A stretch of DNA of 64,000 bases from Chitinophagaceae bacterium (GTDB lineage Bacteria > Bacteroidota > Bacteroidia > Chitinophagales > Chitinophagaceae): the NCBI GenBank assembly GCA_023957155.1, contig JAMLHK010000010.1, positions 62,001 through 126,000 on the forward strand. The letters are read 5' to 3'. The notes below the pieces were generated by a model that saw only the letters and a list, made by a program, of their open reading frames with translations, was not told the DNA's origin and ran no database searches. Positions 34,553-43,417 of this stretch are shown piece after piece (position 1 is the stretch's first letter; every line of letters begins with the position of its first letter). Made by a program: the position numbers and the translations under genes.

Positions 34553-36442
34553 TCACACATTCACCACCAGCACCGGGATCTTCAAATTGTGCCTGACCGT
34601 GTCAATGGTTTGTCCGTGTATAAAATCCTGTATCCCGGCATGTCCGTGAGCCCCGATCACCAATAAGTCGGCTTCCTGTTCTTTGGTTATCCGCACAATC
34701 TCGCCCGCTCTTCTATAAAATCCCAGACCTGTTTCCGCCCGGTATCCTTTGGCGCTCAGCAGTTCTTTATAGGCTGATAGTCTTTTCTCATCCTCCTTGG
34801 TTTCATGATCATCGCTGTGCCGGCCCAGCAATCTTGCGGATACACTCTCCACAACATGGATCAGCAGGTAGGTGGCTTTTGTACCGCCCTGGGCAATCGC
34901 ATAAGAGATCAGTTTGCTGTCGTTTTTGCTGAAATCAAGGGCGATCGCAATTTTGCTGAATTGAGGAACTTTCAGGTCAATGCTTTCTGTCATATCGGGG
35001 TGTACCGTAAGGGACGCGGGTTTTGTTATTTTTGAGAATAATGGTCTCAGGGTGATATAGAGTAAAAGAACCAGGAAAAAGATACCGAGCGCAACCAAAC
35101 TCATTTTCCAGAAGACATTGTTTCCTTCTTCAAAGAAGCCATATACTTCATCTATCACCATTTTTATATTGAGGTAAACTAAGATGGCGGCTACGCCCCA
35201 GGAGAGGATCTGCGTAATCGGTTTAATGGCAAATTTCCCCATCGTTTTTTTATCGCTCACAAAATGGATCAGCGGGATAACGGCAAAACCAAGCTGAAGA
35301 CTTAAGATAACCTGGCTGAGGATCAGCAGCTCGTCTAATTCTTCGTTGCCATAGATCCCAATTACGATCAATGCCGGTACAATGGCTATAAGCCGGGTGA
35401 TCAAACGCCGTAATAAAGGGTTGATACGGAGCCGGAGATAACCCTCCATCACTATCTGGCCGGCGAGGGTGCCGGTTACCGTTGAACTTTGCCCGGCTGC
35501 GATCAAGGCTATAGCAAAAGCCGTTGAGGCTATATTGCTTCCCAACAGGGGAGATAAAAGCTGGTGGGCTTCTTCCAGGCGGGCCACGTCATTGCGACCG
35601 GTTTTGAAAAAAGTGGCTGCTGCTAAAATTAGTATAGCCGCATTCACCAGGAAGGCAAGGTTCAATGCGATGGTGCTGTCAATGGTATTAATTTTTAATG
35701 CATACCGGATGCTTTTATCGTCTCTTTGTATTTTCCGGGTTTGAACCAGGGAAGAATGCAGGTATAGGTTGTGTGGCATTACGGTGGCGCCGATGATGCC
35801 TATGGCAATGTATAAGGCTTCGTTGTTGGGCAACCTGGGGATAAAACCCGTGGCAACTTCCGTTATATCCGGACGGGCCAGCCATATTTCTATGAGGAAA
35901 GAAATACCGATGATAGCGATCAGGGCAATGATAAAAGCCTCCATCACCCGCATGCCCATCCGCTGCAAAAACAATAATATAAAAGTGTCGAAAACGGTAA
36001 TGCCTACGGCCCACATCAGCGATATTCCCGTCAGCAGGTTCAGCCCTATCGCCATCCCTAATACTTCGGCAAGGTCGGTTGCCGCAATGGCTATTTCCGC
36101 CAGAATGTATAGGATGAAGTTGATGTACCTGGGATAACTTTCCCGGTTGGCTTGTGCCAGGTCTCTGCCGCGTACAATGCCCAGCCGGGCCGAAAGGCTT
36201 TGGAGCAGCAACGCCATCAGGTTGCTCATCAGCAAAACCCATATCAGGGTGTATCCAAATTTACTTCCTCCTGCCAGGTCGGTGGCCCAGTTGCCTGGAT
36301 CCATATACCCCACGCCTACCAGGTAAGCCGGACCTAAAAAAGCCATCGCTTTTCTCCATCCCGATTTATGTTTCAAACGGGTGGTGTCTATGCTTTCATG
36401 TACTTCGCTCAGGGAACGGTGTGACTTATGATCTGGGTTCAT
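34553..36442 (-). CDS. mntH: Nramp divalent metal transporter fused to UspA domain
   Basis: This 629-residue protein has an inner-membrane Nramp part of about 11 helices with the metal-binding motifs YMDPGNWATDLAGGS (Asp48, Asn51) and GATVMPHNLYLHSS, and GQSSTVTGTLAGQIVMEG. From about residue 487 it continues into a cytoplasmic universal stress protein domain (FSKIAIALDFSKND ... DLLVIGAHGHAGIQDFI) with the ATP-type G-x2-G-x9-G region. MntH imports manganese with protons. The fused USP probably senses nucleotide or stress, but its role is unknown. The gene overlaps the mntR regulator by 17 bp, and both are on the minus strand. Confidence 0.95.
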   Translation of the reverse strand: MNPDHKSHRSLSEVHESIDTTRLKHKSGWRKAMAFLGPAYLVGVGYMDPGNWATDLAGGSKFGYTLIWVLLMSNLMALLLQSLSARLGIVRGRDLAQANRESYPRYINFILYILAEIAIAATDLAEVLGMAIGLNLLTGISLMWAVGITVFDTFILLFLQRMGMRVMEAFIIALIAIIGISFLIEIWLARPDITEVATGFIPRLPNNEALYIAIGIIGATVMPHNLYLHSSLVQTRKIQRDDKSIRYALKINTIDSTIALNLAFLVNAAILILAAATFFKTGRNDVARLEEAHQLLSPLLGSNIASTAFAIALIAAGQSSTVTGTLAGQIVMEGYLRLRINPLLRRLITRLIAIVPALIVIGIYGNEELDELLILSQVILSLQLGFAVIPLIHFVSDKKTMGKFAIKPITQILSWGVAAILVYLNIKMVIDEVYGFFEEGNNVFWKMSLVALGIFFLVLLLYITLRPLFSKITKPASLTVHPDMTESIDLKVPQFSKIAIALDFSKNDSKLISYAIAQGGTKATYLLIHVVESVSARLLGRHSDDHETKEDEKRLSAYKELLSAKGYRAETGLGFYRRAGEIVRITKEQEADLLVIGAHGHAGIQDFIHGQTIDTVRHNLKIPVLVVNV

Positions 36443-37094
36443 ATTGAACGTAAATATTTTTAGCGGCCTGCTCGCTGATGGTAAATGGGGAATTCCGGTC
36501 TGTTTTAATTTCTACCGATTGATCGAAGTCGAACTTTTTCTTCACTACTATACTGGTGCCGATGGCGATATGCCGGTGTTTCAGTAATTCAAGCATGTTG
36601 GCCGACTGGTCGGTCACGCCACTCACTTTTGCTTTCACATCCAAGGGCAGTTCCGTCAATTTTATCTGATCCACCACCTGCAATTTTCCTGCCGGGTCGG
36701 GGATGGGATCGCCGTGCGGATCGAAGCGGGGGAACCCCAGGTATTTATCCAGGCGCTCAATCAGCGTATGGCTTCCTACGTGTTCCAGTTCTTCCGCGAT
36801 GTCGTGCACTTCATTCCACCCGAATTTTAATTTTTCTGAAAGGAAATATTCCCAAAGCCGGTGTCGCCGGATGATGGTAAGCGCCACTTTTGTACCTTCC
36901 TCATTGAGCCGGAAACCCCTGTAAGGCTGGTAGTGGAGGAGCTTTTTCGCCTTCAGTTTTTTCAGCATGTCCGTGATGGATGCCGGTTTGGTTTTCAGCT
37001 CCGCTGCCAGCTCATTGGTGCCTACGGTTGACTGGTTTTCCTGCAAACGGTAAATGGCTTTGATGTAATCCTCCTCACTGGTAGAATAGTTCAC
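36426..37094 (-). CDS. mntR: DtxR/MntR family metal-dependent regulator
   Basis: This 222-residue regulator has a winged helix at residues 5-65 (EEDYIKAIYRLQENQ, ELAAELKTKPASITDMLKKL), a dimerisation/metal domain (RRHRLWEYFLSEKL, EVHDIAEELEHVGSHTLIERL) with His/Glu ligands, and a C-terminal FeoA/SH3-like domain. It probably represses the Nramp gene when manganese or iron is high. It is the first gene of the pair and lies 15 nt downstream of a symmetric operator candidate. Confidence 0.92.
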   Translation of the reverse strand: MNYSTSEEDYIKAIYRLQENQSTVGTNELAAELKTKPASITDMLKKLKAKKLLHYQPYRGFRLNEEGTKVALTIIRRHRLWEYFLSEKLKFGWNEVHDIAEELEHVGSHTLIERLDKYLGFPRFDPHGDPIPDPAGKLQVVDQIKLTELPLDVKAKVSGVTDQSANMLELLKHRHIAIGTSIVVKKKFDFDQSVEIKTDRNSPFTISEQAAKNIYVQYEPRS

Positions 37095-37108
37095 TGTTTT
37101 CAGATTAT

Positions 37109-37130
37109 ATTTTTAGACAAAACTAAAAAT
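37109..37130. promoter_or_regulatory. Candidate MntR operator
   Basis: This is a perfect inverted repeat of 8-bp arms, ATTTTTAG-ACAAAA-CTAAAAAT, just upstream of mntR. The dyad symmetry fits a DtxR-type dimer site; binding is inferred. Confidence 0.6.
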
Positions 37131-37292
37131 TAATTTCATTTTTTTGAAATTAAAAATAGATTTATCTTTCAACTCCGGCATTTTGAAGGATGGGGGCGGG
37201 ATGGCGAATTAAAAATTTGGATACACCCTGTGCGGGATTTAACAAAGCGGAAGCGTTAAAAAAATATATTTTACATAGAGAAATCCGGTATC

Positions 37293-38252
37293 ATGCGGAA
37301 GTATTTTATCATATGTATTGCATCGGCTGTTTTGCTGGCCTGCAGCACCAGGAAGAAGAATCTTTCCGGCGAGGATGTGGTGAACATCGGGGATTTTATT
37401 GAGTTTTTCCGGGAGTTGCCTCTTCCCTATACCATAGCCGACAGGCAGATCAGCAGGAAGTTGCCGGATTCGTTGCTGATCAGCCCTAAAATATTGAGGC
37501 AATTTGTTCCGGACAGCGTGTACAGTAAGGATTATAAGAAAAACGACCAGCCTAAGTTTTATGCAATGGGAAAGATTGTAAATAAAGGTGCAGAGACTTA
37601 TCTTCTGGTTAAAAGCGCTACCCAGGCGAGGCAGATGGCTTATGTATTATGTTTTGACAAAGATGATAATTTCAGGGCGGCCATGCCCCTGGTAAATAAC
37701 AATCCCGCGCGCAAAACCTACCTGGATGGCAGTATAGATAAAAAGTATATTATTACCACCACCGAAAGGTACAGGGGTACAAAAGGACAGGAATATTATA
37801 AGCTGAATGCTTATGTTTATAATTCGGCCGGCGTATTTAACCTGATAAAGATTGAATCGAATGAGCCGGTGATCCCCAAAGAGGTGTACAATCCTATAGA
37901 TACTTTTCCCAAAAGACATAAATTGTCGGGCGACTATCTGCGTGACAAAAAGAATTTTGTGTCGGTGAGGGATGCAAAAAACGGGAAGAATATCCTTTTC
38001 TTTATCCATATTGAAAGCGGAGAGCAATGCACAGGCGAGCTGAAAGGAGAGGCGGTGTTGATAAAACCGGGTGTAGCCCAATTTAAACAGGTGGGAGGAA
38101 CCTGCATGTTGCGGTTGTCATTTTCGGGCAATAAGGTATCCGTGTCTGAAGAGCAGGGTTGCGGTAGTTTCCGGGGTATTCAATGTGCTTTTGACGGCAC
38201 GTTTACCAGGAAGAAAGAAGCGGTGAAATCAAAAACAGGAGGAAAAAAATGA
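37293..38252 (+). CDS. Hypothetical lipoprotein
   Basis: This 319-residue protein has a lipoprotein signal peptide ending LLACSTRKK (lipid Cys17). The mature chain has many short beta segments, a TFPKRHKLSGDYLRDKKNF region and a C-terminal part with three cysteines (GGTCMLRLS, EQGCGSF, GIQCAF). I do not recognise the family. Its stop overlaps the start of the next gene by 4 bp, so the two are co-translated and probably act together at the inner face of the outer membrane or in the periplasm. Confidence 0.75.
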   Translation: MRKYFIICIASAVLLACSTRKKNLSGEDVVNIGDFIEFFRELPLPYTIADRQISRKLPDSLLISPKILRQFVPDSVYSKDYKKNDQPKFYAMGKIVNKGAETYLLVKSATQARQMAYVLCFDKDDNFRAAMPLVNNNPARKTYLDGSIDKKYIITTTERYRGTKGQEYYKLNAYVYNSAGVFNLIKIESNEPVIPKEVYNPIDTFPKRHKLSGDYLRDKKNFVSVRDAKNGKNILFFIHIESGEQCTGELKGEAVLIKPGVAQFKQVGGTCMLRLSFSGNKVSVSEEQGCGSFRGIQCAFDGTFTRKKEAVKSKTGGKK

Positions 38253-39301
38253 GTGAGGAATATCAAAACCGGATTTCGCGGAAAAAGGATGTATATCCCG
38301 TTAGCAAGTCATTTAAAAAATACCTGAAGCGCTATGGCAGGGAGATACAGTTGCCCATTTCGTATGAGTCCTTAACTCATTTTGAAGGCACCATGCCCTG
38401 TTATAATAAAAAAGGACAGGACACTTTGTGGGAGACGGTTTTTTATCACCACTCGCTCACCCCGGAAATCTACCAGTCGTTGATCCGGGTGTATTCTCTC
38501 ATCAAGGCTGCGGGTCCCAACCAGGCGGAAGATCATTTGCATGTGGAAAAAATAGATTTTTGCGTGTTTGGTAACTCACAGCCTTTTCGTGTAAAAGTGG
38601 TGAACAGCTACAATGATGTGTACAGTTATTTGTATATAAAAAAAGCCGATGCTTCCCGTATTTTAGGATTGGAACTGGAGCATTTGCTGTCGCCTTATTA
38701 CATTAATTACCTGGTGGATAATGATACCTTAATTGAAGAGCATATTGCGGGTGTGCCCGGCGATATGTTCATAGAAGAATTTCTCAATCATCCCGATTTT
38801 AATCCCATCCGCATCGCCAAAGAGTTTGTAAAGTTTAATGAGCGTTGTTTTGCCAGGTTATTGGGCGACATGCGCAGCTATAATTTTGTGTTCGATATTA
38901 CGCAGGATTTTGACGACGTGCAGTTCTGTATCCGTGCTATAGACTTTGACCAGCAGTCGTACGAGGGGCGGAAAAATTTTTATTTACCACAATTTTTTAA
39001 AGAAAACAGGGTTTTTGTAGAAATGGTGCAGCGGCATTTGAATGCGGAGGTGATAGAACAATACCGGCAGGAAGAACGGGCGCAATTGTTTAAACGCATC
39101 AAAGCGCAGAGGCACAGGCTACGCGATTTAAAGGATTCTGTTGACCAGGATATCCTGGCGCCTCCGGCGAAGATCAAACAGTTGACGAAAGAACTGGCAC
39201 AGTATTTTGGGAATGAAAAATTTTTGCATTGTCATAGTATGGCAGAAGTGCTGCGTATCCAGCTCAGGGAACTGGTAGTAACACATTTATATAAGAAATG
39301 A
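38249..39301 (+). CDS. Uncharacterised protein with protein-kinase-like signature
   Basis: This 350-residue cytoplasmic protein has no signal peptide. I do not recognise a named family. It shows, in order, marks of the protein-kinase-like fold: a strand QPFRVKVVN with a lysine (K116), a hinge-like LIEEHIAGVPGD, a catalytic-loop-like LGDMRSYNF (Asp207 and Asn212 at the D-x4-N spacing of aminoglycoside-type kinases), and a metal-loop-like AIDFDQ (Asp232/Asp234). The C-terminal 90 residues are helical and rich in Lys, Arg and Gln. It is co-translated with the upstream lipoprotein and lies 42 bp before mlaE. The kinase reading is inference from motif spacing. Confidence 0.7.
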   Translation: MSEEYQNRISRKKDVYPVSKSFKKYLKRYGREIQLPISYESLTHFEGTMPCYNKKGQDTLWETVFYHHSLTPEIYQSLIRVYSLIKAAGPNQAEDHLHVEKIDFCVFGNSQPFRVKVVNSYNDVYSYLYIKKADASRILGLELEHLLSPYYINYLVDNDTLIEEHIAGVPGDMFIEEFLNHPDFNPIRIAKEFVKFNERCFARLLGDMRSYNFVFDITQDFDDVQFCIRAIDFDQQSYEGRKNFYLPQFFKENRVFVEMVQRHLNAEVIEQYRQEERAQLFKRIKAQRHRLRDLKDSVDQDILAPPAKIKQLTKELAQYFGNEKFLHCHSMAEVLRIQLRELVVTHLYKK

Positions 39302-39314
39302 TAAAGAACACAGG

Positions 39315-39322
39315 TATCTTTG
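39315..39322 (+). promoter_or_regulatory. -7 box TATCTTTG before mlaE
   Basis: This is an exact TAnnTTTG match 21 nt before the mlaE ATG. It suggests mlaEF has its own promoter, although no TTG -33 element is evident. Confidence 0.45.
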
Positions 39323-39343
39323 CTTCATTTTTAAAAAGCCTTC

Positions 39344-40081
39344 ATGAATTTTTTTAACCATTTTGGTCGCTATATCTTAATGATTAAAGGGATGTTCACC
39401 CGCCCCGAAAACTGGCGGATGTACTGGAAGGAGCTGATGCACCAGTGTTCGGATATAGGCATAGGATCCTTAGGCATTGTAATGATCGTGGCTTTGTTTA
39501 TCGGCGCAGTTTCTACCTTGCAAACAGCATATCAGTTGGTGAGCAACCTCATACCGAAGTCCACGATTGCCCAGATCGTACGCGATACGGTGATCCTTGA
39601 ATTTGCTCCCACTATTACCTGTATTGTGCTGGCGGGGGTGGTGGGCAGTAAAATTGCAAGTGAATTAGGGAATATGAGGGTAAGTGAGCAGATTGATGCC
39701 CTGGAGATCATGGGTATTAATACCAAAGCTTACCTGGTGATGCCAAAGATACTCGCTTCGTTAATTATGATCCCGTTGCTGGTGATCATCGCCGGGGTTT
39801 TGGGTATATGGGGTGGTCGTTTAGCCGGAACCCTGTCGGGAATATTGTCTCCGGAGGAATTTGACGGAGGTTTGTTGAGTGGCTTCCTGCCTTTTAATGT
39901 CGCTTTCGCCTTATATAAATCATACACCTTCGCTTTCATTATTTCCAGTATTCCGGCTTATTTTGGTTATTTTGTCCAGGGAGGTGCCCTGGAGATCGGG
40001 AAAGCCAGCACTACGGCGGTGGTTACCAGTTGTATTATGATACTCTTTGCGGATTATGTGCTGGCGGCCTTACTTTTATAA
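39344..40081 (+). CDS. mlaE: MlaE family lipid ABC transporter permease
   Basis: This 245-residue inner-membrane protein has five or six helices. It has the MlaE features GIGSLGIVMIVALFIGAVS, FAPTITCIVLAGVVGSKIASELGNMRVSEQIDALE and AYLVMPKILASLIMIPLL. The EQIDALE coupling helix contacts the ATPase MlaF. MlaE permeases move phospholipids between inner membrane and periplasm with an MCE-domain partner (MlaD), which is absent here. It is 12 bp from the ATPase gene. Confidence 0.93.
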   Translation: MNFFNHFGRYILMIKGMFTRPENWRMYWKELMHQCSDIGIGSLGIVMIVALFIGAVSTLQTAYQLVSNLIPKSTIAQIVRDTVILEFAPTITCIVLAGVVGSKIASELGNMRVSEQIDALEIMGINTKAYLVMPKILASLIMIPLLVIIAGVLGIWGGRLAGTLSGILSPEEFDGGLLSGFLPFNVAFALYKSYTFAFIISSIPAYFGYFVQGGALEIGKASTTAVVTSCIMILFADYVLAALLL

Positions 40082-40093
40082 ATGAAATAGCTT

Positions 40094-40885
40094 ATGATCG
40101 AGATAAGAGATTTGAAGAAAAGTTTTGGTGAAAAGGTGGTCATCAACAGTGTAAGCGCGGTGATGGAACCGGGGAAGGCCAATTTGATCATTGGCGCCAG
40201 CGGCAGCGGGAAAACTGTTTTGATGAAATGCCTGGTGGGTTTGTTTGAGCCGGACGGTGGTGAAGTATTGTATGATGGGAAAAACTTCACCGCTATGGAA
40301 GATGACGAACGAAAAGAATTACGACAGCAGATTGGTATGCTGTTCCAGGGGTCTGCTTTGTTTGACAGCCAGACGGTAGCGCAAAATGTGAAATTCCCTC
40401 TTGATATGTTTACCCGTATGACGTATTCGGAAAAGATGAAAAGGGTAAATGAAGTATTGGAGCGGGTAAATCTGAAAGACGCCAACAAGAAATTCCCCGC
40501 AGAGATCAGCGGCGGTATGAAAAAGCGGGTCGGGATTGCTCGTGCTATCGTATTGAACCCTAAGTATCTTTTTTGTGACGAGCCCAATTCCGGATTGGAT
40601 CCGCAGACTTCACTGGTGATTGATAAGCTCATCTATGAAGTGACCAAAGAGTTTAATATGACGACCATTGTTAATACCCATGATATGAACAGTGTTATGG
40701 AAATCGGCGATCACATTATTTATATGCACCAGGGCGAAAAGGAATGGGAGGGGAGTAATAAACAGATTATTTACAGCAAGAGTAAAAAGCTCAATGATTT
40801 TATTTTTGCGTCCGAATTTTTGCAGGATGTGAAAGAAATGCGGATGCTGGAAGCCGAAGGAAGAGGTCCCGACGGGAAAAAATGA
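40094..40885 (+). CDS. mlaF: MlaF family lipid ABC transporter ATPase
   Basis: This 263-residue ATPase has Walker A GASGSGKTVLMKCLVG, a Q-loop LFQGSALFDSQTV, the signature ISGGMKKRVGIARAI, Walker B YLFCDEPNSGLDP and switch His in VNTHDMNSV. This arrangement (ALFDS after the Q-loop) is typical of MlaF/Ttg2A. It powers the MlaE permease in phospholipid transport. The C-terminal end is slightly longer than usual and charged. Confidence 0.94.
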   Translation: MIEIRDLKKSFGEKVVINSVSAVMEPGKANLIIGASGSGKTVLMKCLVGLFEPDGGEVLYDGKNFTAMEDDERKELRQQIGMLFQGSALFDSQTVAQNVKFPLDMFTRMTYSEKMKRVNEVLERVNLKDANKKFPAEISGGMKKRVGIARAIVLNPKYLFCDEPNSGLDPQTSLVIDKLIYEVTKEFNMTTIVNTHDMNSVMEIGDHIIYMHQGEKEWEGSNKQIIYSKSKKLNDFIFASEFLQDVKEMRMLEAEGRGPDGKK

Positions 40886-41018
40886 GGAATAGGATAGTTT
40901 TGGGTTTTTAGTTTTTTGTTTTTGGTTTGGAAGTTTGAAGTTTGCTGCGGGCGGGTCCATCTATGGCTGCATTCGTTGTTTTCAAACGGGTTGAAATCCT
41001 GTTTTTACAATATTTTTC

Positions 41019-41040
41019 GGGGCTACGCCTCTTTTTTTTT
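41019..41040 (+). terminator. Possible terminator hairpin
   Basis: A short stem GGGGC-TAC-GCCTC (one G-U pair) is followed by nine T. It is 133 nt after mlaF. The rest of 40886-41206 is low-complexity T-rich spacer in which I see no gene. Confidence 0.45.
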
Positions 41041-41206
41041 CGCTTCAAATTAGCTCAGTGGGCGCGCACGCAAACACAGGATACCTCGACTTTTTAGCCC
41101 GGGGTTTCCAACCTCAGAATATCCGGTTAAGCACTTTGATGTATATTCCTCGTTTCCGGGGCGCGCCTGCCCCGTTTTATTTGGAATACAAAATACAATC
41201 ACCGGA

Positions 41207-41236
41207 TTGTGGTTTGATGATCTTTTCATAACTTTG
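41207..41236 (+). promoter_or_regulatory. Promoter of ssrA
   Basis: TTG at 41207-41209, 19 nt, then TAACTTTG at 41229-41236 exactly fits the Bacteroidota -33/-7 pattern. It lies about 58 nt before the mature tmRNA 5' end, which leaves a short precursor leader. Confidence 0.65.
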
Positions 41237-41294
41237 TACGTTTGAATGAATGGATAAGGAAAAGATCACTATTTTCATATTATCCCATTTAATC

Positions 41295-41666
41295 GGGGCT
41301 GACCGGTTTTGACAGCAAAGTTCTTTGTACGTGTAAGCATGCGGTGCGTTGAATAATTAGCACCTTAATCTGAATATTCAACAATTTAAATGGCAATACA
41401 CAGTATGCCATGGCTGCCTAATCAGTGATTAGTTAGTCATTTGGGCCGCCGTCCGGGTCTGTCTGTTACCAAGGACCGCCGCCGACTTAAAAAGAAAACG
41501 GAATGCTGTTATGAAAGGCTGTGATCATAACAAAAGACCATACAGCTAAGGAATGGATCGGTATGTTGATGTCCTGTTCATCCCCGACAAATAATCATCA
41601 AATAAGCATGTAGAAAGCGTATGGCGGATTTGTTTGGACCAGGGTTCGACTCCCTGCAGCTCCACC
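41295..41666 (+). ncRNA. ssrA: Transfer-messenger RNA (tmRNA)
   Basis: The 5' end GGGGCTGACC pairs with the 3' GCAGCTCC to close a 7-bp acceptor stem (one G-U). The T-arm AGGGTTCGACTCCCT is present near 41640-41655. The 3' end encodes ACC, with the last A of CCA to be added. The tag frame at 41392-41421 encodes GNTQYAMAA followed by TAA, matching the Bacteroidota style of tags ending in Y-A-(L/M)-A-A. It rescues ribosomes on broken mRNAs with SmpB, which is not in this window. The length, about 372 nt, is normal for the one-piece form. Confidence 0.95.
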
Positions 41667-41805
41667 TTGTATCTTATATTAATAACGTGCAGACCATAGC
41701 GGTCTCACGTTTTTTATATTAGTAATCTGCCCCCTATATCTTTTCATATCAAATGGCAGATGCTTCGTATCTTCATCTTGCCATGTACCTTAAACTTCAA
41801 CAAAA

Positions 41806-42588
41806 ATGAAAAGTGCTTTTTTATTGGCCGCCTGTACATTTTTTTCTGTCGCATGCTTAGCGCAAAGACCGGCTCAGCACCCGATGTCGCAGAAACGTTA
41901 TACGCCCAAAAAGTTAGGGTATAAGCTGGTCTGGAAGGATGATTTTAAGGGAAACCAACTCGATCCTGAAAAATGGGCGGTAAGAGGCGTGGGATCGAGA
42001 GCTATTGCTTATGTTTCGGAAGAAGCGGTTAAAGTGGAAGACGGCTATCTTAAGCTGTATGCGTTAAAAAAAGGAGATAGCTTATTGGGAAGCGCTGTGG
42101 GTACGCAGGGTTTGTTTATGAGTAAGTACGGGTATTATGAATGCCGGGCACAGCTGCAAAAGTCGCCGGGTGTATGGGCTGCATTCTGGATACAATCTAC
42201 AGAAATTGCTAAAGGAGAAGATCCTGCAGTGTTTGGAGCAGAGATTGATATTTTTGAGTTCTTCAAAAAATTAGGAACTGATATTGTGTCGCATAACGTA
42301 CATTGGGCCTATGGGCCTAACCAGCAAACTACCCGGGGTATGCAGAGCTATCTTAAGGGAGTGAGTGAAGGCTTCCATACCTTTGCCGTAGAATGGACAC
42401 CCGAAAAATATATTTTCTATATAGATGGTTATAAGTTTTATGAGGTAACCCAGGGAATATCCCATATCGAAGAATATATGATCCTGAGCATGGAATATCC
42501 TTCTAAAAAAGAAGAAATAAAAAATACGGTATTTCCGGATGTCTTTATTGTTGATTATGTAAAAGTGTACAAGAAAAAAGGACAATAA
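41806..42588 (+). CDS. Glycoside hydrolase family 16 protein
   Basis: This 260-residue exported protein has signal peptide MKSAFLLAACTFFSVACLA. The GH16 jelly roll has the catalytic motif GAEIDIFEFF (nucleophile Glu146, Asp148, acid/base Glu151), GYYECRAQLQKSPGVWAAFWI and FAVEWTPEKYIFYIDG. GH16 enzymes cut beta-1,3/1,4-glucans, laminarin, agar or similar; which one cannot be told. It is a single gene after tmRNA. A weak hairpin AAGGACA/TGTCCTT overlaps its stop codon. Confidence 0.93.
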   Translation: MKSAFLLAACTFFSVACLAQRPAQHPMSQKRYTPKKLGYKLVWKDDFKGNQLDPEKWAVRGVGSRAIAYVSEEAVKVEDGYLKLYALKKGDSLLGSAVGTQGLFMSKYGYYECRAQLQKSPGVWAAFWIQSTEIAKGEDPAVFGAEIDIFEFFKKLGTDIVSHNVHWAYGPNQQTTRGMQSYLKGVSEGFHTFAVEWTPEKYIFYIDGYKFYEVTQGISHIEEYMILSMEYPSKKEEIKNTVFPDVFIVDYVKVYKKKGQ

Positions 42589-42654
42589 AAATACTGTCCT
42601 TCAATTATTATACGCAGGGCTTTTCATATCGAAATACCCACCGGAGTAGAAAAA

Positions 42655-43242
42655 TTATTTCTTATTGAAAATGGTGTAGAAGAGACTGATTTGTATGGTA
42701 CTGTTTTTATAATTCGGGTTTACTCCTCCGTCAAAATCAATATCACCCACTTTTGACAAACCGGCGATGTAACGGGCGCCTATGCCCAGTCCTTTTGAGC
42801 TGTGGTAACCAATACCTGCGCCGATAGCCGCATCAAGATTTTTTACATCGGTATTTATGCCGCTGACCTTATCACTTATTTTAAGTCCGAACTGGGGACC
42901 GGCTTCTATATATAGGCCGCCGTTAGGACTCTGGAGCTTGAACATGATGGGAAGGGTAGCATAGGTTGCCTTAAAGTTTTCTTTCTGTGTTGAGCTTTCC
43001 ATTTTAGCTCCCTGTGAGGATACTAATATTTCGGGCTGAATAGAAAAAACCGGCCCGAATTTTAAATTGATCAGGGCTCCTGCATGAAATCCTACGAGGG
43101 CATTGGTTTTAACATCCTCGAGGTTTGAGCCGCTAAAATTACTGATATTCGCTCCGGCTTTAAGTCCTAACTGAAAATGTTGGGAGAAAACGGGAGCAGA
43201 GAACAGAATTGCGGCTGCCATTGATAATATTACCTGCTTCAT
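42655..43242 (-). CDS. Porin-family outer membrane beta-barrel protein
   Basis: This 195-residue protein has signal peptide MKQVILSMAAAILFSAPVFS. The mature part is the common Bacteroidota OMP_b-brl_2 barrel (FQLGLKAGANISNFSG, FGPVFSIQPEILVSSQGAKM, LYIEAGPQFGLKIS, aromatic end strand IQISLFYTIF). The function is unknown. ATG 43242 starts directly into the signal; an ATG five codons earlier (43257) is possible. It is divergent from the first tetR gene. Confidence 0.88.
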   Translation of the reverse strand: MKQVILSMAAAILFSAPVFSQHFQLGLKAGANISNFSGSNLEDVKTNALVGFHAGALINLKFGPVFSIQPEILVSSQGAKMESSTQKENFKATYATLPIMFKLQSPNGGLYIEAGPQFGLKISDKVSGINTDVKNLDAAIGAGIGYHSSKGLGIGARYIAGLSKVGDIDFDGGVNPNYKNSTIQISLFYTIFNKK

Positions 43243-43417
43243 AGTTGAATGTTTCATGGTTTAAACTGTTGGTTACCTGTTATCTTTCAATTATGCTGCC
43301 AATAATTGATTATAAAATGTTATTTTCTTTTTAACGGGGTGCATATTGATATGCCGGCTGGTTGTGCATGGTGTATCGGCACTATTAAAAAAATAAACGT
43401 ATTTTACAACCTGTATT

